Shown here one piece after another: positions 12,992-25,300 of a DNA stretch of 64,000 nucleotides. The stretch covers positions 15,364,913 to 15,428,912 of the forward strand of contig NC_051131.1 of assembly GCF_014839805.1 (NCBI RefSeq), written 5' to 3'. The stretch is from Manduca sexta (lineage: Eukaryota; Arthropoda; Insecta; Lepidoptera; Sphingidae). The notes beneath the pieces are model-generated. The model saw nothing but the letters and a program-made list of their open reading frames with translations, ran no database searches and was not told the DNA's origin. Numbering within the stretch: position 1 is the first letter of the stretch; the number at the start of each line of letters is the position of its first letter. The position numbers and the translations under genes are program-made.

Positions 12992-14034
12992 TTCGTAGTT
13001 AATTAGACTTTATAAATTATTAAACGGTGACACCAATATTTACTTGCGGTAAAAGGAATAGAAAGTCTACCAATAAATAACAATAATTGTGGGAGCCTAT
13101 ATCGAAAGAATATTTATCTATTTATTTAAAGACCTCCAACGAAGGATATATCATAAACTTACTTAACATATTCACCGAGACTGTAAGTATCTAGATTATT
13201 GAGCCTTCAAAGAAGTTTCCATCTGATATTCAAAGCAACTTTTCAACATAAATGTTGTTTGTTTCAAACCATCTGTAAAAGTTAGTGTTCGGGAGAAGAA
13301 TTGTTCCACGAAATATATTTTATATAATATGGTGGTAGTAATAAACTCCATTTGTAGATGCTAATCATGAATAAACTTAGTCGCCACGCAGACGCTTTTA
13401 ACTAACAAGGCACAATACGACAACCATCTAAAAAGATTTCATACAATTATTACTGAAAGTTGCTTCAATAGAATTGCCTAAGTAATCGACTTGTTGCTGC
13501 GATTTTATATGTAGTGTGTGTGGTGGTGTGATGGAGAGTCCATTTATAACCTGATTCCTGTCGGCTTCCCTGTCTTAATTTATGTAAGATCTAAATAATC
13601 GTTAGAATGATTTACAGACCACATTCATGTACATTATTAGTATCTATAAGTTGTGTCGGGTTCTCCTTCCGAAAATTACATCCTTCAGCACTGGCGTGAT
13701 GGTGTAGTTAATAACGTATGCGTAGCGCCTTTATTTTACAAATAAATTAATATTTGGTAGTACAACATTGGAAAGAAATCATCCAAATGATTACCCTCTG
13801 TAATATTCTTCTGTAATATTTCTAAGAGGGTGCTATAGCCCAACAGTTTCACTATCTGTGGTTTAAAGATCATTGAAAACAATATAACTAATAAGCGTTG
13901 TGAGATTTTTCTTATACTGATTTTAAACTGCAGCAATACATTGCGCATGAACTGATTAACTGAAAGAAGAATTTAAGTCCTAATCCCTAGCATAACAGCG
14001 CACTAACCGTATTTATAAAAGCATCTATTTGAAA
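12992..14034. other. Intergenic DNA, nothing recognised
   Basis: AT-rich with short accidental frames. Confidence 0.6.
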
Positions 14035-14777
14035 TATATATATATAAAAATGAATTGTTGTTCGTTAGTCTCGCTAAAACTCGAGAACGGCTGAACGGAT
14101 TTATCTTATCTTGGTCTTGAATTATTCGTGGAGGTCTAGGGAAAGTTTAAAAGCTGAGAAAAATTCGAATAATTGCCGGGAAAATCCTCAAAACAGCATT
14201 TTTCTATTTCCCATACAAACGTTTTCTAAATAAAATGGAGAGTCAATTTGTAATTTATTACCGCTGCATAAAGTTCAAATTCGCGTGCGCGTTGGAGGAT
14301 CTAATATCGCGTTCTGAAACTCAACAAAGTGAAAGTGAATCGCGAACGCGACAAAATTGCATAGTCTCAAAATACATAGTACATAAATAGTGGTCGGCTT
14401 CGAGAAACTCAATTTTTAGCCAACTTCAGCTGTTAATATAATATATAACTCAAAGGTGACTGACAATGATATATCAAGGAACAGCCCAAACCATTGGACG
14501 GATCGGGCTATGACTTTAAATGCATAAAGCTTCTATGACGTAGGCATCCACTAAGACAGGATTTTGATAAATTCTACCCTTAAGGGATAAAATAGGGATG
14601 AAAGTTTGTATAAATGTTCTTAGATTTTCGACTGATTGAACTGAAATTATAGATTGGGGATAAAATTAGTTTGAACCTATAAGTACCGGGAAAATATGTA
14701 GCAAGACTTTTATCAAACAGTGGAATTTTTATCCTTGAAATACCTTTCACGCGGGCGAAGCCGCGAGCAAAAGCTAG
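14035..14777 (+). mobile_element. Non-autonomous Helitron, copy A
   Basis: About 743 bp, ending CACGCGGGCGAAGCCGCG, spacer, CTAG|T (14774-14778). The 5' TC is lost in an AT run. Nearly identical over its whole length to the copy at 26004-26747. Confidence 0.8.
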
Positions 14778-17700
14778 TATATAAATATAAAAGCAAAATT
14801 AAACACAATATTTTTGCAATATGTGCCACTTTTGGTAATGATTAATTTTATAATGCAGATGTAATTGAAATTACACATAATTCTAATTTGAAACAATCAC
14901 TCTTAGGTAAATAATTTAATAAAGAATATTTTTACCATGTTAAAATTTAAAAAAAGATCTAAAATTTGTTTTTTAAATAATTCATAATCTGCATATTCCC
15001 GCCAGTAACTCCAGCACTCTAAAATTATGAAACGAATGCTAAATATTAAATAAATTGATAGGTTTTATTAAATAAATATTATTATTAAATAAACATCAAT
15101 TATGAAATATAATAATATTAATTTAACAGAATATTGCCAGCCAATGATGACCCCGTAACGCGATACGCCAAAACGAGTTAATTAATTTATCGACGAAATA
15201 TTATTATTTGGACGTTTTGGGAAGGGCTTCTCGCTTTAAAAGACCGCAGTAAAAATAGTTATAGTAACAAAGTTAGTTTTCATGTATAAGTAATAAATTA
15301 CTATCACCTAAATGAATTGTTTCACTGACAGAAAAACAATCGAAATAGAAAAGCAATTAAAAGTCCACTCGTAACAAATCGAAGTGGTTATGCAACATTG
15401 TTACAAAATAATAACAAAATGAAACTCGATGGCATGAAGCCAGCAATTAGTCGATCACTGTCTGGACACCGACACTACAGTCGGAAGTTGTTACCGATTG
15501 CTACATATAATGGAGAAAGAAATACAATTTCATTGGTAATTGCTCTATTTTACTTTCATATCGCTGGTAGCTTTGTTAGTTCAAGTGGTGGAACTTTTGA
15601 TAGATCGAAATGCGGTAACTATGTTCAAATTTAACTGTAAAACTTAAAGTTATTCAAAGCGGTAAGTAGAAAGAGCAGCACCTCGTCGATCATATATCTC
15701 ATTTATCAGTTCTGATGTTTACTTGATCATGATAAAAAGGAACGATTCTAACAATGGCAAACAAATCTACGTCCGAAACCATTTCAAGGAAATCTCCCAA
15801 CCTTGGCATCGGACTATTCATAATATATCAATAATCTGAAATCAATACAGGCATAATACAACGACAGTATAATCCAGATGAAGTGAAAATCTCACTGGCT
15901 GGCTCGCAGCCAACGCGCTCAATCTACAACTCAATTAGTAAAATAATAACTGCTATAGGTTCACGGGTGTATTGATTTTCATAATATCAAAGTGGCTTGC
16001 TTGAGGCTCTCTTGGATCATTATCACTGATATTAAAATCTCTTGTGTCTGAAAACGTGTTTCGGAATTTTGGCTTTTATTGTATTCCATATTTTTGGTTT
16101 AAAATGTTTTTAACCGTACGGAGTCTTAAACTCGTGATAAGTACGATGAAGAATAAATATAATAAATAAAAATTGTCAGAGTCCTAAACAGTCAATATAA
16201 TTATGCCAGCCAATACTGACCCGTAACGCGAAACGCCAATACGAAATAACTATTCCCAAAGCACTGGGTATTGTAGGGACAAATTAGCATTATGATCACC
16301 CCAAGGAGATTAACATCAGACAGATGTTAAAATAAGACAAACCCTTTCTGCAACATTCTTGAAAGTATGTAACGAAGCTATATTAGTAGAAGGACATAGG
16401 ACGATGAAGAATTAGCATCATGACCTTCTTGATCATTTTCTTACTTAGCTACAAAACATAAATACACACCCTAGAAATATATACATACACAAATCCAATA
16501 TGAAAGTAGAGGAAAAAATATTAAAACACAGTCCATGTTAGCAAAGAAAATACATTTTACGAAATTTTTCGCAAAAGAATATGTAACAGGAAAAGTATTG
16601 TCTTATAATACGCGATCCATTTGTGAGGAAGCAATTCATAGCTGGATGAGACAATGTGTTGAATTTGTGAATATTACAAACATTATGAAATTCTGAGTTT
16701 TAGGTTATATTTTCGTTTTTGTACAATAAATCATGTAATGGCATTTATGGTTCCCTATCGCTTATAAAAATCTCACAAGAAGTAATCGTCAATGAACGCT
16801 GGCTTTTACGATGACGCTATTTTTAATTGAGCAAATCACAAGTCTTAACGAATGAAAATAAAACATCTTACCACTAAATCATCTAATAAACCTCAACATA
16901 ATGTCGCTGATTAAAAAGCAATAAAAATTTGCCCAACAAAAGACAAACAGATAAATCCAACGACAAGGCATAAAGAGATGACTTCAATTCACGTAATGAG
17001 AAAAGATAAAATAAGAAACGAAATTAACTGAACACTCCATCACGGGCTACTAAAAATGGCCGACTTCATAATGGAATAATTTAAATTATAAACCCTTGAA
17101 ACCTCGAGCTTTGAGTAATAAAGCACAATGAAGGAGGGAATTTTATCCATCTTGCTGTGTCCAGGACTAATCCCTGAGCGGTTGCGCTGTTCAAAATGAA
17201 ACGCCATTGAGATTGGCTACTGGAAGAGACATTTATTTTTTGCAAAATGCGTTGGTTTGTAACACCATGTCACCATAGTTAATCATAGTTAAATTTGTAG
17301 GTATCGTAAACTTAATTGTTTCATCATTATCAGTAACCGTAGGATCTTCACTGTTGAACATGGGCATCTGCTAAAAAATTTCAGATCGATCTATTGGAAC
17401 CGACCCGCATCCAACGACCTCCTGTATAGTAGTAGGTAATTAATTTTGTATGACTTGCATCATAGTAGTTTTGTTGTTAGATGTGTGTTTCTGTTCATAC
17501 AACAATATCCAGTAAACTGTAGTCGANANGNAATNNCGNTNTCAATATTTTACGNTTTNTTATTTATTAAACTTATGTCTGATTAGATAATTGATTAAAA
17601 AATCAACCATCAGAATGTGACAGTGGTGCGTTTTACCATTACTGCTATTAAATTGGGAGCAAATATACCTTATCCCCTTCTAAAAGCATCACGAGGTCAA

Positions 17701-18145
17701 TAAAATCACAAAACATTTTGCTAGTGTTGTATAATATTCTGAATCATATGAGTAACATTTACAGTGAAAATTCAAAAGTAAAATTTCCGTTCACGTATAT
17801 ACAGATTATAATCAGGCCTGTTTCGCATAATGCCTGGTTAATATTGGAAAGCTGTATAGGCCGACCAACTTTCGCTATCACAACTTTTTGTTATTGCCAA
17901 TTTCGTGTATTTATGTGCGAAATGCCAAACACAGTTAGGGATTACACTCAGTTTTGTAAAGGACTTGGTCAATACTGGGCTTAGAATATAGAGGTAGGAG
18001 GTACATAGATTTAGTGAACCAATTTGTGGATTGTTTTTCAAAAGTTATTTAATTTTATATTATAGAGGAGTTGAAACTCAGATCGAAAAATGATGGCCAA
18101 ACGTTTTCGAATACTAAGAAATAGAAAAATTGTACGACAATTATT
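14778..18145. other. Intergenic DNA, nothing recognised
   Basis: Two related short phrases (GCCAGCCAATGATGACCCCG near 15134 and GCCAGCCAATACTGACCCG near 16204) suggest another dispersed repeat. No gene. Confidence 0.55.
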
Positions 18146-18415
18146 GAACGAACTGCCGAGACGAATGTCCGCAGGTTCAAATACCAAGGACACACACCTA
18201 TGACTTTTCTAAAATCATGTGTTTATTCTTTGTGAATTATCGCTTGCTTTAACAGTGAAGGAAAACATGGTGAGGAATCTTGCATACGTAAGAAGTTCTC
18301 TATAGGAGTTTCTAGGATGAGTGAGGTCTACCAATCTGACTAGACCAGCGTGGTGGACTAAGGCCTAATCCCTCTCAGTAGTAGAGGAAGCCCGTGCCCA
18401 GCAGTGGGACAGGAT
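18146..18415 (+). repeat. tRNA-derived SINE lacking its A box
   Basis: Starts at GAACTGCCGAGACGAATG, keeps the B box GCAGGTTCAAATACC and the TCCCTCTCAGTAGTAGAGG 3' region. Confidence 0.8.
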
Positions 18416-18511
18416 AAGGGTCACTTTGTAAGTTATCAACCATTTCAACAATCTAATACAAGAAGATCTTAAAAATAATATAAAATTAAAACGTCAAGTA
18501 ACAAAGCAATC

Positions 18512-19011
18512 NNNNNNNNNNNNNNNNNNNNNNNNNNNNNNNNNNNNNNNNNNNNNNNNNNNNNNNNNNNNNNNNNNNNNNNNNNNNNNNNNNNNNNNNN
18601 NNNNNNNNNNNNNNNNNNNNNNNNNNNNNNNNNNNNNNNNNNNNNNNNNNNNNNNNNNNNNNNNNNNNNNNNNNNNNNNNNNNNNNNNNNNNNNNNNNNN
18701 NNNNNNNNNNNNNNNNNNNNNNNNNNNNNNNNNNNNNNNNNNNNNNNNNNNNNNNNNNNNNNNNNNNNNNNNNNNNNNNNNNNNNNNNNNNNNNNNNNNN
18801 NNNNNNNNNNNNNNNNNNNNNNNNNNNNNNNNNNNNNNNNNNNNNNNNNNNNNNNNNNNNNNNNNNNNNNNNNNNNNNNNNNNNNNNNNNNNNNNNNNNN
18901 NNNNNNNNNNNNNNNNNNNNNNNNNNNNNNNNNNNNNNNNNNNNNNNNNNNNNNNNNNNNNNNNNNNNNNNNNNNNNNNNNNNNNNNNNNNNNNNNNNNN
19001 NNNNNNNNNNN
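18512..19011. other. Assembly gap (500 N)
   Basis: Round-number N run; its true size is unknown. It hides the rest of the minus-strand exon at 19012-19301. Scattered Ns also occur at 17527-17560. Confidence 0.99.
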
Positions 19012-19301
19012 TGAAAACTAGTGACATACTTGTTTTTGTATAAATCAATGAGTATGCAATTCTTCCACGTAGTATCTCTTCCCAACACTGATTTCAATTT
19101 AAGTTCTAGGGCCAAATATACTTGGGAGTTGGTAACACTTCTATAGAATCCGTCGACTTGTAGTTGGTGCTTTTTTACAGTATACTCTGTAGTTAGTGTT
19201 CCGTGGAAACTACGAAGTGGGAACATTATTTCGTGTGCAGTGGTCAAATCTTTACGAAGATTACCTACATTGAGATTACCTAAATTCATTGATTGATTCA
19301 T
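19012..19301 (-). CDS. Partial coding exon running into the assembly gap; possible PIG-X
   Basis: An uninterrupted minus-strand frame of about 95 residues begins with ATG at 19301 and enters the run of Ns at 19011. Codon choice and composition look coding rather than random. A stretch VDGFYRSV followed some 25-30 residues later by a Cys, a hydrophobic run and YV..FQ resembles the DGFHR-type segment of PIG-X, the ER-membrane subunit that stabilises the first GPI mannosyltransferase. This is a motif-level resemblance only. Immediately upstream of the ATG (minus strand) is a pyrimidine-rich stretch ending in ATTAG, so the exon may instead start at a splice acceptor at 19302-19303 with the true start further upstream. 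Only 31 bp separate its ATG from the transaminase ATG on the other strand. Frames past the gap (below 18511) stop at once, so the exon must end inside the gap. Confidence 0.4.
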
Positions 19302-19332
19302 CTAATTAAATTGTTAAGAAGGAACAGCTGCA

Positions 19333-22300
19333 ATGTTGTCGCGAGCGTCCTCGATAAATGCTCAAACATTGCGTATAGGTAAGAAATAAAGTTATAGGCT
19401 ATCGAAAAATCAATACTCTTGAATATTTTTATAGGACGGCAATAATCCACTTATACAGTGGCTTTAGCAATGTAAATGTAAGCAGGTGAATAAAAAATAT
19501 TTCAATAATTTACATACACCCTTAAGACGTTACAATTTTTAATTAGGGTGTCCACTTATAGTCGATTAGGTAGGTACCGGTACATATTTCAATTGTATTG
19601 CAAGATGCAATTTTAGACCATTCATATAAGTATATTTTATTATTCTGGTTTTTATCCTACATTATATTATTTTTATGATTTTTAAACTACTGCAATTTCT
19701 TGACATTTGCATGTTGCGTGTTCAGAGGTCATTTTGGTGCAGATCTGCCTGTTTGCCAATTTATCTATTAGAATGGGCGGGGCTAAGGGACCCCAGAAGT
19801 GGTTCCAAATGAAACTGTTTACGAGGGAGCTTTGTCGCCCGTCCCGCGCCTCGCAGCTCCTCTCGCACGTCGGAAGCCTAGTTCGTGCTGAATTCCGTGT
19901 TTGCCGAGCAGGAACCCATCTGCCGTCTTATCCGGCTACGCTACAACTACGCTAAATTATTTATCTGAGTTATTATGGACATTTGAACATATTTAAAAAC
20001 ACCTGACATAATGTCATTACTGTAAAAATTACATTTTTTTTTTATGTAAGTACTAAATAAACGGAAGTGGAAGTTTTATGCAATATCCATAATATCGAAA
20101 TTTAGCAAAATAATTATGTACCTACTACTTATTTTTTTTCGAGACAAATATTTAACAGTATTTAGACATCATCTTCCAGGCTCGAAATTACGAGTTACGA
20201 CATTATTGTAGCTTATCTTGCAAGATTATCTATTGTAGTGTTACCTATGGTTTGACCGCATTTGAAGTGGACTTCTGCAATGTTTGTAAAGTGTAGTTAA
20301 CACAAGTATCCCGGCGTCGCACTTCGCTATAAATATCGTAGTTTCACGCGTTAAAGCAGCTATTATTCTATCCATGCTTCCTTTAAACTGTATTCGTTCA
20401 CATCTCAGCCTGTATTTGTCCTCTGCAGTCTGTAACGGTTTATGGACGGTCCGGTCCGGTGACTTAACCATACAGGCATTTCCCTAAATCGCATATAAGT
20501 ATGTCATCGGTCCAACAGGGTTGGCCTTTACTGTGCTCGGTAAGACGTGGTCTCCATTGTAATTACTTCCGGCCCTAAATAATTCTCCGCCGGATCTCCA
20601 CATTCCGGATCCTAAGTATTTGTGCCTCATTGCTCGTTCGGTAATTAATCAGTTACACGCTAATTCAGGATATGACAGGATGCTGAAGTTATAGGGTCTT
20701 TGGATATTGTTTTTGTTGTTGTATTAGCGTCAGTGGCAGCCATAGCCAGCGTGGGGTCAATTCGTGCAATTTCAACAATTTTGTTAAATGCTTTGTTGAC
20801 TTAATAAGGCGGTGACCTATAAAGAGCAGCTCTCAGCTATACATTGGGTGAGATCCCCCCATAGCGCGCGATCCTAGGCGGTTGCCTAATTCTCCTCGCC
20901 TGAGACTAGGGATGCTATCACCTGTGGCGGTACAATCGATGCATACACCGCCATCTTGTCAACATCGCCGGAACTGCAAGAAGATCGATGCAGTGACGCA
21001 ACTACAGTGATATCACACAGCAATCACGATAGATGGCGACGTCGATCTTGAATCACGCTTGCACAATTTGAGCGACGCGTTGCATATATACCATCTCCGA
21101 ATAGGAACCGTCGGAGGGGCCGCGGCCGGTCAGGCGCAACATCTGCCTGACTGGAAATCTTCCCCTCTATAGAGGAACGCAACGATCTGTTCCTCTACAG
21201 TGGCGTCAACCTTTACGCCGCTACAGTGATGACCCCTGACGCTGAACATCATCGCACCGTCATCAACGAGACCAGCCGTATCTGCACCACCGTCGCTTCA
21301 CATCACCTCGCCATCCATCACTTCCTTTCCATCCAGCCAGTCAACACTTCGCACAGCCAGCCAGCACTGTCCAGCCATTAAGGTTACCACATGCATACTG
21401 CCAATGCAAGCCTGGTACCTTCGGCACTCCTGCACGGACTTCGGCTCCAACGTCACGGCACAACTGCGCTACAGCCGGACCATCGTGCGGCCGGTCAGGC
21501 GCAACATCTGCCTGACTGGAAATCTTTTCCCTTCCATAGAGGAACGTAATCATCTGTTCCTCTACAGCGGCGTCAACCTTTACGCCGCTAAACACCTAAA
21601 TTGTCGACGCCGGATAAACACAGCAAAAGTCCCGGATTTTTGGGCGAAATACGGGTTTTTCCCCGGATACCTCTGAAAAAATATTTTTGGCTACGCGTGG
21701 GGGCACAGGTGGGGGCGTTCGATGGTCGATTATTTTGCCGTGCCTTCTTGAATGCGGGTTATTATAAATTAATGTTGAACTATAATTTTCCAGTATTATA
21801 AAATATTTTTAGCGTGACCTGCCTGATGACAACCAATTCGTACGTGAGAATGTTTCTTTATTTAACAGAGTGTTCACCTAAAAGTAAAAAATCCTCAAGG
21901 GAGTAATTACGCAAAATGTCAATTTTCAGAAAGTTAGTCTTATTTGTATTTCAGTTATTATTAGTTATTCTTCATATGAAAAACCGGCGAAAATGGGCGT
22001 TCCTAGTATCACTAATAATTAGCAAGCGTAATTATGGCCTTGATTAATTTTTGATGATAGTATTATCTATATTGTTTTAAAATATTAGTCGTTGTTGGAT
22101 GATTTTGTACACATTATTAATTTGACTATTTATACACTTACCCCCTTATTCATAAACGTTTTTTATCTAAGGCCGAAGTAAAGCTGTAATAACAAGCCTG
22201 TTTCTCAGTGCCCAACGGCACTATAAGAACTTGTGATAAGAAATGAATGAAAGGTATCCTTTCATTCATTTCTTATCACAATTTTCTAATAGATACACGC

Positions 22301-25300
22301 GACAACATACGAGTTTTTGATAATATAAACGTAGACAGTAAAGTCGGGCACTCATATTTGTTAAGTACACTGTTGTTAATTGAAGGTCAAATCAATAAAT
22401 GACTATAAAGATATGCATAAGATCAAGTCACCATTCACAACAATATAGGTAACATTCAATGGCGTGAAGGTCTAATAAATATTTTTAGAGTAATCAATGG
22501 TAAACTGTTGGGTTTATTTGTTTGTGGTTATAAATAGAATATTAAACACTTATCGGAATTAAAAGACAAACAGGAATAAAAAAAAAATATTAATTTAGGT
22601 TTTACAACCGACAGTCTTTCTGAATTCGACATCCATTAGGGTAATTCGTGTCCCGCCCTGTGGAATGGGGCGTTTGGAGAATACCACCACGGTAAAAAAG
22701 TCTTTTTTATCATAGAATTCAACCGTCATATTATCCGATCTGAGGATCGCATTTGGGATCTCAACACAGTAGTCTTACCATAAATTCAATACAAGTTAGC
22801 TATAACTGCGCCACTACAAATAACGCTTTTAATATTATAGCTTATCATGAGTGGGAGTATTTCCAATTATAAATTTCTACGGCGTTACTCTCATTTTAAA
22901 CCACAAAAAACATATTTTTGATTTTCCATATAAACACGTAGACCTACTTTTTATCCACTTAAGGTGCGTACGACCGTAGGAGATGTTACGTCGTATAAAT
23001 AAGTATACTTATCTATAACTTGCTATACAAATAATTTATGTTTTCTGACAACGTTTTCTGCGATCCCATCTTTTTACTACGTCCTTCGCATGAGTGATCA
23101 TGATAGATAAGTTATTTTTAGGTTGCTAACAAACAGAATACCTGTATTTCACTATTCCCTGAAAGATTCAAACTATCGCTATGCAAGAATTGTCTAATTT
23201 TAATCGAGTATTTTCTGTTTTTAATTCATTTTCGAGCTATATTGTATTATAAAGCAAAAAATCTCCAGGATTTTTTATTCAAACCTGTCGAAAGTCGTCT
23301 AATTACGCGCTCCAGTAGATGGAAATAATGTCAACAAAGCCGTTAGATGAAATTATAACAGAAAGTTAATGTTTTTACAGGTTTAAGAACCTTGGCAACA
23401 TTCTCACAACAAGAGCCTCCGCAACCTATTTTAAAGACTCCAGTACCAGGACCCAAATCGCAGCAATTGCTCAAGGAGTTAAACGCTCTCCATGTAAGTA
23501 TATAGATATTATCTCTTTAGTACATTTTTCATATTCTTCATTATATACAGCGTTCTCAATACCTAAATCTGGGGTAAATATGACGGTCATACTACATCTA
23601 TGGTCAAAATAATCGTCTTATTACTTTAGTAATGGTCATAAAAAGCGTGTCAGAATATCTATAAATACTTGTTATTTAAATAATGCATAGAACAATTAAC
23701 TGACTAGGATATAATATTATGTAGCAACTTCGAAAATAAAATGTTAAAAAAACAAATTTCTCATGATTTTTTAAACATTAGTTTTGTGGCGTGGGTACAT
23801 AATTTTAGGAATGATAACATTAATAACAAAATTATTGAGTATTTTTGTTTAGTAAAGATTTTTAAAATGTGTGTTATGTTTCTTGATTTATTTTAGCAAG
23901 CAGGCGCTGTACAACTATTTGCAGATTATGACAATAGCATTGGCAATTATTTTGTAGACGCAGATGGTAATGCATTTTTGGACGCTTTTACACAAATTTC
24001 TTCATTGCCACTTGGATATAACCACCAGGAATTGTTAAGTGCTTTTGATGACCCACATAATCTTGTAAGTACACATGGATACTCATAATGAATAAACACT
24101 TCCTCTATTTATGTGTTGTGAATACACATTATACAAGTTTAATTGTGTCCTGTTGTTTCAGAGATCCTTAGTAAATCGTCCTGCATTAGGGGTGTTTCCT
24201 GCAGCTGACTGGCCTGAAAAGTTGAAAAGCGTATTATTATCTATTGCGCCTATGGGTCTGAAAAATGTTGCAACTATGATGTGTGGCTCTTGTTCCAACG
24301 AAAACGCTTATAAAGCAGTTTTTATTTGGTATCGTACGAAGCAGCGCGGGGGAAAAATTGACTTCACACCTGAAGAGTTACAAACATGCATGTTGAATCA
24401 GACGCCAGGCTCGCCTAGGTTGTCGATGTTATCTTTCGAGGTAAATGACTACATTGATTGTGGCGTATACAACCAATACCTATCTATTGTGTATTTAAAA
24501 TTACTGTTATTTTGTCATTTTGTTGTGGCATTCGTGAAATGAAGCTTCACCCCTCAGTCCAATTTGTTTCATCGCACTGAGATCGCGTCCATTCACTGGA
24601 GATAGTATGTTCGAGTAATGCGTAAGCATCTGACTATTTCAAATGAAAAAAGATTGTCCTATCCGTTACTATGCTATAACAATACGTTCAAACCTTAAAT
24701 ACCCACCCAATGTAACGAAAATATTTAAATACGAAAAAAAATAGTGACTGACTTTATTATTAACTAGCTTCCGCCCGCAGCTTCGCCCGCGTGGATTTCG
24801 GACTTCAAAAATGGAGCCGGTCGCGAACGTTCGAGAATGTTCGTTTTACGAAGCTACTCGCTAGGTGATTCGCTAGCCTCTAGGTGCCAAGCAAGCCGCC
24901 TGTCTGTGCGTTCGCGACCTTATATATATACAAAAATAATCCTTATAGCATGATTCAGTATTCACGCATGATGGCTTATTATTAGCGTATTTCATGTATA
25001 ACTTTGGTGTTTCTATACCGATTTCTATGATTCTTTTTTATGGAATAATTAATAATGTTAACTTTTTTAATTAGGGATGACTTAGAGTGTTATAAACGTA
25101 AGAGTAGACAAATATAATGAGAAAGCTTCGAACTGCCAAGCTATCGGGAGTTACACGTGTTATTGTTAGTCAACCATAAAAGATAGACATATGCTGTCGT
25201 GGGATATTTTATACATAATTTTAAGGAGAACATTTCCGTCATACATGATTTCTGTGTAGCTTTAACCATTAAGGTTGTACACGCGACGGAAGCTTAAAAA

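Noticed and set aside
18486..19301. A 271-codon minus-strand frame
   Set aside because: Most of it is the N gap; only 19012-19301 has real bases and is reported as a partial exon.
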